Shown piece by piece: positions 1 through 6,225 of a DNA stretch of 9,887 nucleotides. The stretch covers positions 763,357 through 773,243 of the forward strand of contig CP070645.1 in NCBI GenBank assembly GCA_020354275.1, written 5' to 3'. Every line of letters starts with the position of its first letter. The stretch's first letter is position 1. The notes under the pieces are model-generated. The model was not told the origin of the DNA and ran no database searches. It saw nothing but the letters and a program-made list of their open reading frames with translations. The stretch is from Dehalococcoidales bacterium (GTDB lineage Bacteria > Chloroflexota > Dehalococcoidia > Dehalococcoidales > UBA2162). The position numbers and the translations under genes are program-made.

Positions 1-506
1 AACATGTCCGGGTCAGCCTGCTGGCTTGGCGCCAGCCCGCGGTGCCCCTTGACATCGGTCATGGCCCCCGAAATACAGAGGTCTTTCTCTTCAACATGGT
101 TCAACCATTCCCGGAACCTTTGGTGGTACTCGGTACCATGCTGCTGGTCAATTTCCCAGGTGGTGCTGAACACGGCGTTTATGGCGTCCATGCCAACGCA
201 CCGCTGGAAACAGCAAGCCGTCCTCTGACCCATCAACCTCTGTAGCTTTACCTTGGTAACCAGGTCACCGGTATTCTGGAATAGCGAATTGAATTTATTT
301 ACTTTCTTACCGCTGACCATGGAATCGGCCGTGGCCAGGGCTTCACTCTCGGGCTCACGGGCGAGTTTGTAGGTCATGGCCATGGCATTAATTGACGGCC
401 TGATAATGGGGTGGTCAACCCAGTTTTCTACCTTTTCACCGAGGAGATAGATATTGAGCCGGCACTGGCGCAGACTGTCCATATAGTCTTCAGCTGTCAT
501 TAACAT
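1..506 (-). CDS. abfD: 4-hydroxybutyryl-CoA dehydratase / vinylacetyl-CoA delta-isomerase, N-terminal part (cut by window edge)
   Basis: This FAD- and [4Fe-4S]-dependent enzyme dehydrates 4-hydroxybutyryl-CoA to crotonyl-CoA and isomerises vinylacetyl-CoA, in the cytoplasm. I read 168 complete codons on the reverse strand, with the 3' part missing beyond position 1. The protein opens MLMTAEDYMDSLRQ and continues with GEKVENWVDHPIIRPSIN at about residues 23-40, almost as I remember the Clostridium aminobutyricum enzyme. The segment CFQRCVGMDA places C99 and C103 exactly where the first two cluster ligands lie, and M149 in GAMTD also lines up. FSTTWEID and HRGLAPSQQADPD are further family blocks. 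The remaining ligands (His and Cys near residues 292-299) fall outside the window. The ATG at 506-504 has an AGGAGG site (521-516) nine bases upstream. The enzyme belongs to the HpaB flavoprotein superfamily, but the close match argues against a 4-hydroxyphenylacetate hydroxylase. It is divergent from the peptide transporter and may serve GABA or succinate fermentation or a 4-hydroxybutyrate carbon cycle; the window cannot decide which. Confidence 0.93.
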   Translation of the reverse strand, partial: MLMTAEDYMDSLRQCRLNIYLLGEKVENWVDHPIIRPSINAMAMTYKLAREPESEALATADSMVSGKKVNKFNSLFQNTGDLVTKVKLQRLMGQRTACCFQRCVGMDAINAVFSTTWEIDQQHGTEYHQRFREWLNHVEEKDLCISGAMTDVKGHRGLAPSQQADPDM

Positions 507-580
507 TTCCGTATTCCTCCTTTTGTAACACCTTCTGGCAAGATATTTTTGTTTCTCCAGGGAAACATGTACTCTTTCAC

Positions 581-599
581 ACGGTACCCATTTTACCGT
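581..599. promoter_or_regulatory. Inverted repeat overlapping the abfD -10 and start region, possible operator
   Basis: ACGGTA (581-586) and TACCGT (594-599) form six-base arms around a seven-base centre. The element covers the predicted -10 box and transcription start of abfD, where a repressor would act. The arms are short and part of the left arm is a GGTACC palindrome, which is frequent across this window, so chance is possible. Confidence 0.3.
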
Positions 600-618
600 T
601 ATCACCTGCGGGTAACAA
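590..618 (-). promoter_or_regulatory. Probable sigma70-type promoter for abfD
   Basis: Read on the reverse strand, TTGTTA (618-613) is followed after exactly 17 bases by TAAAAT (595-590), four of six and five of six matches to the -35 and -10 consensus. The start of transcription would be near 583, leaving a leader of roughly 75 bases before the ATG at 506. The AT-rich DNA around it makes some chance matches likely. Confidence 0.5.
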
Positions 619-678
619 GGAAAAGAAAAACTGAGAGCTATAAAATGATTTTTTTCTAAAAAAAGTCTAAAAATTGCC

Positions 679-708
679 TTGACAGGGTTATTTTGATTGT
701 GTTATAAG
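679..708 (+). promoter_or_regulatory. Promoter P1 for the dpp operon, with upstream A-tracts
   Basis: A perfect TTGACA (679-684) is followed after 18 bases by TATAAG (703-708), five of six matches to the -10 consensus. A-runs at 658-664 and 669-673, about one helical turn apart, lie where an UP element would contact the RNA polymerase alpha subunits. Transcription would begin near 715, well ahead of the dppB start. Confidence 0.55.
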
Positions 709-755
709 GGGTTAATTTCAAAATGACCGTTGCTAAAAACCTGTATTTAGTGGTA

Positions 756-784
756 TTGACAAAGGGAATTCCTTGTGGTATAAA
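756..784 (+). promoter_or_regulatory. Promoter P2 for the dpp operon, near-consensus
   Basis: TTGACA (756-761) and TATAAA (779-784) are separated by the ideal 17 bases, which makes this the best promoter match in the window. The spacer contains the perfect palindrome GGAATTCC (765-772), a possible operator sitting between the two boxes. Transcription would begin near 791 and give a leader of about 90 bases before dppB. Confidence 0.7.
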
Positions 785-803
785 CCTAATCCAAGTAGTA
801 CTT

Positions 804-827
804 CCGGGGGGATGGGGGCTGGGCAGG
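804..827 (+). other. G-rich tract in the dppB leader
   Basis: Just downstream of the P2 start there are runs of six G (806-811), five G (814-818), three G (821-823) and two G (826-827), separated by two-base linkers. With only two Gs in the last run, a three-layer quadruplex is not supported, but a two-layer one is possible in the RNA. The direct repeat-like pair AGTAGT (794-799) and ACTACT (830-835) could form a weak stem enclosing the tract. No known riboswitch is recognised. Confidence 0.35.
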
Positions 828-882
828 TAACTACTCAAGGTGCCACAAGTGGGTTATCAAGCTGGCAAATGATGAGGGGACT

Positions 883-1845
883 ATGCGAGCTTATGCGATC
901 AGAAGGATACTGCTAGGGATACCAACCCTTATTATTGTTACAATATTAGTCTTTCTTGCCGTCCGTCTTATTCCGGGTAATGTTATTGAGCTGATGGTAG
1001 CTGAAATGGCTCAGGAATCTGGAATGGGAGAGGAACTTACCGTAGATTACCTCAGGGCCCAGCTCGGGCTTGATGAAGCAATACACATTCAGTACTTCAA
1101 GTTTGTCGGCAATTTGTTCAGGGGTGATTTTGGCCAGTCACTATGGACTGGGCGGGATATATTACCCGATATAATCAGCCGGTACCCTATTTCCATTGAG
1201 CTGGGACTAATAGCGATAATTATATCGCTATCAATATCATGGCCGGTGGGCGTATATTCGGCTATCAGGCAGGATACCATAATTGACTACGCGGGGCGTA
1301 CTTTCGCTATCGGTATGCTAGCTATGCCCAATTTCTGGCTGGCAACCATGGTGGTAGTCTATCCGTCAATATGGTTTAACTGGACGCCACCGATACAGTA
1401 TATCCCCTTTGTTGAAGACCCAATAGGTAATCTAGGGATGTTTATCATCCCGGGATTCCTTATGGGGACTGGTATGTCCGGCGGGAGCATGAGGTTCCTG
1501 CGTACCATGTTCCTGGAAGTGTTGAGGCAGGACTACATCAGAACGGCGTGGGCAAAAGGACTTAGAGAACGCACCATTATATTGAAACACGCCCTGAGAA
1601 ACGCATCTATTCCACTGATTACATCTTTCGGCCCTATGGTACTGATGCTCTTCGGAGGATCGGTAATCATGGAGCAGATATTCTGCATACCGGGTCTTGG
1701 AAGGTTCTTTATTGACGCCCTCAATACCCGTGATTACCCGATAATTCAGGTAATGAACCTTATCAGCGCCGGTAGTTTTATAGTAGTTACAATATGTATT
1801 GACCTTAGCTACGCCTGGCTGGATCCGAGAATTACGTACCGCTAA
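883..1845 (+). CDS. dppB: Peptide-type ABC transporter inner-membrane permease, DppB/OppB family
   Basis: This is one of the two membrane subunits that form the channel of a dipeptide/oligopeptide (possibly nickel or sugar-peptide) ABC importer. The 320-residue length is normal for the family. A first membrane helix lies at about residues 8-30, ending in the typical RLIPG. The BPD_transp_1 core follows, with hydrophobic segments near 103-127, 140-165, 182-197, 243-268 and 286-311. The cytoplasmic EAA coupling loop at about 211-247 reads YIRTAWAKGLRERTIILKHA, which docks on the ATPases. IPGLGRFFIDAL and a final LDPRITYR are further family marks. The ATG at 883 is preceded by GAGGGGA and is the first codon of the hydrophobic helix region. 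It is the first gene after the tandem promoters and lies 25 bases before dppC. The substrate cannot be read from the permease. Confidence 0.93.
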   Translation: MRAYAIRRILLGIPTLIIVTILVFLAVRLIPGNVIELMVAEMAQESGMGEELTVDYLRAQLGLDEAIHIQYFKFVGNLFRGDFGQSLWTGRDILPDIISRYPISIELGLIAIIISLSISWPVGVYSAIRQDTIIDYAGRTFAIGMLAMPNFWLATMVVVYPSIWFNWTPPIQYIPFVEDPIGNLGMFIIPGFLMGTGMSGGSMRFLRTMFLEVLRQDYIRTAWAKGLRERTIILKHALRNASIPLITSFGPMVLMLFGGSVIMEQIFCIPGLGRFFIDALNTRDYPIIQVMNLISAGSFIVVTICIDLSYAWLDPRITYR

Positions 1846-1870
1846 TGATAGAGGACAGATAGAGGGAAAA

Positions 1871-2902
1871 ATGGCTGACAGCTTAGGAGGTACCTCTGTA
1901 CCAACAGGGCAACCAGGAGAGCCGACAACAACAGAGGTAAAACAGGAGGAGAAGGCACACCACTGGCTGGTTGATGTAGGCATCAGACTGGTCAAAGAGA
2001 AGCCACTCGGTACCGTTGGCGGTGCTATCGTCTTACTGCTGTTTCTAACCGGTATTTTTGCTGACCTTTCATGGATCGGCCTGCCCGATGTCGGGCTGGC
2101 TCCTTATGGATATAATGAAGTCAACCTGAAAATCCGCCTGGCCGCCCCTTCACTACAGCACCCGCTTGGTGGCGACAACATGGGGCGGGATATGTTGAGC
2201 CGTATCATCCACGGAGCCCGTGTTTCAATGTTTATCGGTGTCTTCGGTTCCGCTATCGGGGTGGCCACGTCGACAACCATCGGCCTGATGTGCGGCTATT
2301 TCGGGGGTAAATTCGACTTAATAGTGCAGAGGTTTGTCGACGCCTGGATATCATTCCCCATGTTGTTTATTTACCTGACCGTAATGGCAATTATTGGCGG
2401 TGGTATGATCCAACTGGTACTGGTTCTGGGGATATCCAGCGGAATAGGAGGTTCGCGAGGGCCGAGGGCCCTTGTCTTCTGGATTAAAGAAAATGTCTAC
2501 GTAGAGGCGGCACGGGCTGTCGGTGCCCCGACCAGCCGGATATTATTGCGCCATCTGCTACCCAATATTATCCCTGTATTGATCCTTTCACTGTCAATAG
2601 GTATGGGCGGAATGATTATGGCTGAAGCCGGGTTGAGCTTCCTCGGATTCGGTCTGCCGCCACCCATCCCCAGCTGGGGCGGGATGATAAGCGGTGCCGG
2701 ACGTATCTACATGATACGTGCTCCATGGATGCTGCTCTGGCCTGGAATTGCCCTATCACTGGTTATATACGGGATAAACATGTTCGGTGACGCCTTAAGA
2801 GACCTGCTGGATCCGAGGCTGAGGGGTGGTCTGGGCCGGTATGGTGGAATCAGCGAGAAGAAACTCGATGCAATACGTAAGAAAGCTGAAGAGAAAAGCT
2901 AA
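1871..2902 (+). CDS. dppC: Peptide-type ABC transporter inner-membrane permease, DppC/OppC family
   Basis: This is the second membrane subunit, paired with DppB. I chose the ATG at 1871, preceded by GAGGG, rather than an in-frame ATG at 1799 that would overlap the end of dppB by 47 bases and add an atypical 24-residue tail. The product has 343 residues. A soluble, Gln/Glu-rich start (1-45) leads into a helix at about 46-66, the OppC N-terminal region. The block HPLGGDNMGRDMLSR at 97-111 and GARVSM at 115-120 are diagnostic. The EAA loop at about 208-238 includes YVEAARAVGAPTSRILLRHL. AEAGLSFLGFGLPPPIPSWG at 251-270 and LLDPRLRGG at 312-320 complete the family pattern. The tail after 320 is short and lysine-rich. 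An 86-base gap, unusually long for this operon, separates it from dppD. Confidence 0.94.
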   Translation: MADSLGGTSVPTGQPGEPTTTEVKQEEKAHHWLVDVGIRLVKEKPLGTVGGAIVLLLFLTGIFADLSWIGLPDVGLAPYGYNEVNLKIRLAAPSLQHPLGGDNMGRDMLSRIIHGARVSMFIGVFGSAIGVATSTTIGLMCGYFGGKFDLIVQRFVDAWISFPMLFIYLTVMAIIGGGMIQLVLVLGISSGIGGSRGPRALVFWIKENVYVEAARAVGAPTSRILLRHLLPNIIPVLILSLSIGMGGMIMAEAGLSFLGFGLPPPIPSWGGMISGAGRIYMIRAPWMLLWPGIALSLVIYGINMFGDALRDLLDPRLRGGLGRYGGISEKKLDAIRKKAEEKS

Positions 2903-2976
2903 CATAGGATAACCAGAGTAAAACCCAGAATACCTTAAAGTCTAACGGCAGATGTAGACTGAGCTATACGGAAATG

Positions 2977-2982
2977 AGGTGA
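2977..2982 (+). promoter_or_regulatory. Shine-Dalgarno site that sets the dppD start
   Basis: AGGTGA, a six-base match to the 16S rRNA anti-Shine-Dalgarno, ends six bases before the ATC codon at 2989. The spacing is ideal for that codon. The same bases overlap a two-codon in-frame reading frame, ATG AGG TGA (2974-2982), so the TGA lies within the ribosome-binding site and blocks any longer in-frame N-terminus. Confidence 0.55.
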
Positions 2983-2988
2983 GTAGCC

Positions 2989-3984
2989 ATCGCAGAGAAG
3001 ATACTGGAAGTAAAAAATCTCAGAACATATTTCTACGTCCAAGATGGCGAGTTAAAGGCGGTTGACGGTGTTTCATACCACGTAGAAAAGGGAGAGGCAA
3101 TAGGTCTGGTTGGTGAGAGTGCCTGCGGAAAAAGCGTCAGCGCCCTTTCACTCATGCGGCTTATCCCCTACCCACCCGGTGTCATCATGGGCGGCGAGGT
3201 CATCTTCAAGGGTAGAGACCTACTGGCTATAAGCGAAGCCGAAATCCGTAAAATCAGGGGCGACGAGATAGCCATGGTCTTTCAGGAACCAACCACATCT
3301 CTTAACCCGTTATTCAGCATCAAGACACAGCTGTCCGAGTCACTGATACTGCACCGCGATATGGACAAGGAAGGCGCTGCTGAGGAATCGGTGAAATTAC
3401 TGAAGCAGGTGGGCATACCGGATGCTGAAAGAAGAGTAAACAACTATCCTCACCAGTTCAGCGGGGGGATGCAGCAGCGCATAATGATTGCCATGGCGTT
3501 GACCTGTAATCCCGACCTGCTGATTGCCGATGAGCCGACAACTTCCGTAGATGTTACCGTTCAGGCACAGCTACTTGATATTATTGACCGGCTACGCACC
3601 GAATATGGTACCGCGGTTATCATTATTACCCACAACCTGGGCGTGATTGCCCGCTATGTTGACCGGGTTAATGTGATGTATGCCGGCCGCCTGGTGGAGT
3701 CTGGAGAGACGGGAGCTCTATTCGCTCAACCAATGCACCCCTACACAATGGGTCTTCTGTCGTCAGTACCACGCCTGGACCTGCCCCGAAAACACGAACT
3801 TTTCGTCATCGGCGGCCAGCCACCCAACCTGGCTCGTATACCACCGGGATGCGCCTTCCACCCGCGTTGCCAGTTTGCTATAGACAGGTGCCGTCAAGAG
3901 ATACCGGAACTGGAAGAAATTACCGATGGCCGCCATTCTGCTTGTTTCCGAAGCAGAGAACTACCCGAGCTGGTAGGGAAGTGA
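2989..3984 (+). CDS. dppD: Peptide-type ABC transporter ATP-binding protein, DppD/OppD family, apparent ATC start
   Basis: This cytoplasmic ATPase powers the DppBC channel as a heterodimer with DppF. Starting at the ATC at 2989 it has 331 residues, the usual DppD length, and opens (M)AEKILEVKNLRTYF, a typical family start. No ATG, GTG or TTG occurs in frame between the TGA at 2980-2982 and the ATG at 3154. That ATG is codon 56 and would remove the Walker A motif. Motifs, numbered from 2989: Walker A GESACGKS 42-49 (Ala where Gly is usual), Q-loop Q99 in VFQEPTTSLNP, signature FSGGMQQR 157-164, Walker B LLIADEP 177-183, and H-loop H215 in ITHN (Asp is more usual after His). The C-terminal oligo_HPY region has MHPYT and four cysteines (288, 294, 301, 319), a pattern linked to an Fe-S cluster in some homologues. 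The reading frame is secure; the start codon is the open question. Confidence 0.9.
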   Translation: MAEKILEVKNLRTYFYVQDGELKAVDGVSYHVEKGEAIGLVGESACGKSVSALSLMRLIPYPPGVIMGGEVIFKGRDLLAISEAEIRKIRGDEIAMVFQEPTTSLNPLFSIKTQLSESLILHRDMDKEGAAEESVKLLKQVGIPDAERRVNNYPHQFSGGMQQRIMIAMALTCNPDLLIADEPTTSVDVTVQAQLLDIIDRLRTEYGTAVIIITHNLGVIARYVDRVNVMYAGRLVESGETGALFAQPMHPYTMGLLSSVPRLDLPRKHELFVIGGQPPNLARIPPGCAFHPRCQFAIDRCRQEIPELEEITDGRHSACFRSRELPELVGK

Positions 3985-3994
3985 GGATTTGCTG

Positions 3995-4975
3995 ATGGGC
4001 ATGGACAACAACAACCTAGTCGAAGTTGAAAACCTGGTCATGTATTTCCCGGTGACTGCCGGTATCATGAGAAGGAAGGTGGCCGATGTTAAGGCAGTTG
4101 ACGGGATCAGTTTCTATATCAAGAACGGTGAAACACTGGGCCTGGTTGGAGAAAGCGGCTGCGGCAAGACCACTACCGGCCGTTGCATCTTGCGGCTTTA
4201 TGAGATCACCAGCGGTAAAATAACGTTTGATGGGGTAGACATCAGCAAACTAAACAAGGAACAGATGCGCAATATGCGGCGCAATATGCAGTTGATATTC
4301 CAGGATCCCTTCGCCTCACTTGATCCACGACAGACCGCCGGCAGTATAATCGGTGAACCCCTGCAGGTCCATAAACTGGTAAAGGGACAGGAATATAAAG
4401 AACAGGTGGCCGAACTGCTGAAGATGGTAGAACTCGAGCCGAGGATGTCGGTACGTTATCCTCACGAGTTCAGTGGCGGCCAGAGGCAACGCCTCGGGCT
4501 GGCCCGGGCACTGGCAGTAAGGCCCAAATTTATTGTCTGCGATGAGCCGGTCTCTGCCCTTGATGTTTCTATCCAGGCACAGATAATAACCCTGCTATTG
4601 AGGTTGAAACAGGAACTCAATCTTACCTACCTTTTTATTGCCCACGACCTTTCCGTAGTCCGGCATATCAGTGACCGGGTGGGTGTTATGTATCTGGGCA
4701 GGATGGCAGAGCTAACACGCAGTGATGAATTGTATGATAACCCGCTACACCCTTACACCCAGGCGTTATTATCAGCAGTTCCGATACCCGACCCTGCCGT
4801 TGACCGGCAGCGGAAACGAATCCTGTTATCCGGGGATGTCCCCAGCCCGATCTTCACCCCCGGGGGTTGCCATTTCCACCCGAGGTGTTCCGTAGCCATG
4901 GACGTCTGTAAGGACCAGGTTCCGGAATTTAAAGACGTCGGTAACGAACACTGGGTGGCCTGTTGGCGAGTTTAA
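3995..4975 (+). CDS. dppF: Peptide-type ABC transporter ATP-binding protein, DppF/OppF family
   Basis: This is the partner ATPase of DppD. I chose the ATG at 3995, seven bases after GAGGA (3983-3987), giving 326 residues. A TTG at 3989 and an ATG at 4001 are in-frame alternatives. Motifs: canonical Walker A GESGCGKT 52-59, Q-loop Q103 in IFQDPFASLDP, signature FSGGQRQR 159-166, Walker B FIVCDEP 179-185, and H-loop H217 in IAHDLSVV. The C-terminal HPYTQALL and GGCHFHPRCSVAMDVC with cysteines at 292, 298, 305 and 323 mirror DppD. The insertion after the N-terminal strand, with a basic IMRRKVADVKAVDG segment, is typical of DppF/OppF rather than DppD. It starts ten bases after the dppD stop, so the two are probably translationally linked. 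It is the last gene of the transporter operon, and no intrinsic terminator is visible after it. Confidence 0.94.
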   Translation: MGMDNNNLVEVENLVMYFPVTAGIMRRKVADVKAVDGISFYIKNGETLGLVGESGCGKTTTGRCILRLYEITSGKITFDGVDISKLNKEQMRNMRRNMQLIFQDPFASLDPRQTAGSIIGEPLQVHKLVKGQEYKEQVAELLKMVELEPRMSVRYPHEFSGGQRQRLGLARALAVRPKFIVCDEPVSALDVSIQAQIITLLLRLKQELNLTYLFIAHDLSVVRHISDRVGVMYLGRMAELTRSDELYDNPLHPYTQALLSAVPIPDPAVDRQRKRILLSGDVPSPIFTPGGCHFHPRCSVAMDVCKDQVPEFKDVGNEHWVACWRV

Positions 4976-5088
4976 ACAGGCTACATCCCTGCCTTACCAG
5001 CCGTTCAGAAGGTCAACCCAGGAGAAGATGCCTTTACCGGCTTTAGAATTCGCTGATAGGAAGTCAGGCTACATTCGGTTTAAACAGG
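4971..5088 (+). repeat. Two short direct-repeat decamers flanking the end of dppF
   Basis: TTTAAACAGG occurs at 4971-4980, where it includes the dppF stop codon, and again at 5079-5088. CAGGCTACAT occurs at 4977-4986, overlapping the first copy, and again at 5065-5074. In the second place the two decamers are in swapped order and four bases apart. No gene lies between them. They could be remnants of a small duplication and rearrangement. Confidence 0.4.
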
Positions 5089-5102
5089 TCACTATGATTA
5101 CC

Positions 5103-5150
5103 TTGATTATGGCATCAGTATCTTATTTTGCTGTTTTATAGTATTATGAT
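5103..5150 (+). promoter_or_regulatory. AT-rich promoter-like stretch before the parvulin gene
   Basis: TTGATT (5103-5108) and several -10-like hexamers, TATAGT (5137-5142), TATTAT (5142-5147) and TATGAT (5145-5150), lie just ahead of the next gene. None pairs with a good -35 at standard spacing. An extended or activator-dependent promoter is possible, but this is weak evidence. Confidence 0.25.
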
Positions 5151-5163
5151 ATTAAGGTGATAC

Positions 5164-6177
5164 ATGGCTAGACCCAGAAAGAGGGACGCTTCCCGCAAGA
5201 CTGCTGAGAAAACAACAGTTGCAGAAGCTGTAGATAGAGCCAGGAAAACAAGACAAAGGGCAATTATTATTACGGCGTCAGTTGTTGTCCTGATCCTGGC
5301 TGTAATTTTTATCAGTCTGTATATCGGGACGGCAAATTTCAGGCGTACTATAATTATAGTTGATGATACCCACATCAGTATGGACTACTTTCTCAACAGG
5401 GCCAGATTATCCGGGTCCAGTGCAACATCTTTGCTCGAGGTCATCGCCAAAGAAGAAGTGATTAGAATAGAAGCACCAGAATACGGTGTATCCGTTTCCG
5501 CTGATGATATTGACCGGGAGTTAAAAAAACTGGCTGAAAGTGAAAGCGGCGAGATAAGCGAGAGCGAATACCGCGAATGGTACCGCCAGCAACTTAATGA
5601 AAGCAAACTATCCAATTCCGAGTTCCGGCACCTTGTCGGCACCAATTTGTTGATTAACCGTTTCCACGAGCTACTGGCAGATAGATTACCAACTGTAGCC
5701 GAGCATATCCACCTTCATGTAATCGTGGTGGAGACAAAGGAAGAAGCGGATCAGGTAAGGCAAAGGTGGGAGGGCGGTGAAGATTTTGCCGACCTGGCCC
5801 GCGAGTTATCTTTGGATGGGGAGTCCCGCGAAAACGGAGGAGACGTTGGCTGGGTACCGCGGGGTGTACTCGTTCCCGCCTTTGAGTGGGAAGTCTTTGA
5901 CCTTAACTCCGGTAATGTCAGCACACCGATACCATATTCAACCAATCCGGATGACCCCTCGTCAGCCGAATTTCTATATTACCTTTTCATGGTTTCTGAA
6001 AAAGATGACGCCCGGGAAATTGAAGAGGATTCCCTGGAGGTTATTAAAGGCCAGGCACTTGACATGTGGTATTCACAGGAAGTCTACTACCACGATATAA
6101 CCTATCACGGGCTTAACAACGGGTTCGACTCAGAGACGGCCGCTTGGATAAGCTGGCAGCTGGCCAAAAGCCAGTGA
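5164..6177 (+). CDS. Membrane-anchored parvulin-type peptidyl-prolyl isomerase (SurA/PrsA-like foldase)
   Basis: Proteins of this kind assist folding of exported proteins outside the membrane. The product has 337 residues. A basic cytoplasmic start (1-32, many Arg and Lys) leads into one membrane helix at about 33-54 with no lipobox cysteine, so it is probably anchored with the bulk outside. A SurA-like helical domain spans about 66-175. The parvulin domain at about 180-278 carries EHIHLHVIVVETKEEAD, then GGEDFADLARELSLD and ENGGDVGWVPRGVLVPAFE. The HxH pair is kept (H181, H183, with H185). The terminal family block, usually FGYHIIKV, reads FLYYLFMV at 270-277, so the second catalytic histidine appears replaced by tyrosine. 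The extra NPDDPSSAE precedes it. A C-terminal tail of about 58 residues is unusual. The ATG follows AAGGTGAT by two bases. The gene lies between the two ABC loci, 48 bases before the ATPase gene, and may be co-transcribed with it. Confidence 0.85.
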   Translation: MARPRKRDASRKTAEKTTVAEAVDRARKTRQRAIIITASVVVLILAVIFISLYIGTANFRRTIIIVDDTHISMDYFLNRARLSGSSATSLLEVIAKEEVIRIEAPEYGVSVSADDIDRELKKLAESESGEISESEYREWYRQQLNESKLSNSEFRHLVGTNLLINRFHELLADRLPTVAEHIHLHVIVVETKEEADQVRQRWEGGEDFADLARELSLDGESRENGGDVGWVPRGVLVPAFEWEVFDLNSGNVSTPIPYSTNPDDPSSAEFLYYLFMVSEKDDAREIEEDSLEVIKGQALDMWYSQEVYYHDITYHGLNNGFDSETAAWISWQLAKSQ

Positions 6178-6225
6178 TGGGCTACCGACCATCTATTAAA
6201 TATTACGCAAACGGGTGCTGTTAAA

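Larger units (their letters stand above)
507..882. other. Divergent intergenic control region between abfD and dppB
   Basis: This 376-base stretch carries no convincing gene. It holds one promoter-like element facing left (590-618) and two facing right (679-708 and 756-784). There is also an AT-rich block at about 640-675, a small inverted repeat at 581-599 and a G-rich leader at 804-827. A 60-codon reverse-strand reading frame (656-838) covers both rightward promoters, has no family resemblance, and is probably chance. No substrate-binding protein gene or remnant is visible here, although this is where peptide ABC operons often carry one. Confidence 0.8.

Noticed and set aside
656..838. A 60-codon reverse-strand frame in the abfD-dppB intergenic region
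   Set aside because: It covers both rightward promoters and shows no domain or convincing coding pattern.
1799..1870. Earlier ATG start for dppC at 1799
   Set aside because: It would overlap the dppB coding sequence by 47 bases, while the ATG at 1871 has its own ribosome-binding site and gives a normal N-terminus.
1432..1995. A 187-codon reverse-strand open frame across the dppB-dppC junction
   Set aside because: It lies opposite two clear permease genes, is low in hydrophobic order and resembles no family.
1819..2822. Repeated CTGGATCCGAG near the ends of dppB and dppC
   Set aside because: Both copies encode the conserved LDPR motif at the permease C-termini, so homology explains them rather than a DNA repeat.
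2939..2960. Inverted repeat AGTCTA/TAGACT between dppC and dppD, as a terminator or attenuator
   Set aside because: The stem is only six base pairs, with a ten-base loop and no following T-run, so it does not look like a terminator.
4976..5163. Intrinsic terminator after dppF
   Set aside because: I found no GC-rich stem followed by a T-run in the spacer, so any transcription end here must be of another type.
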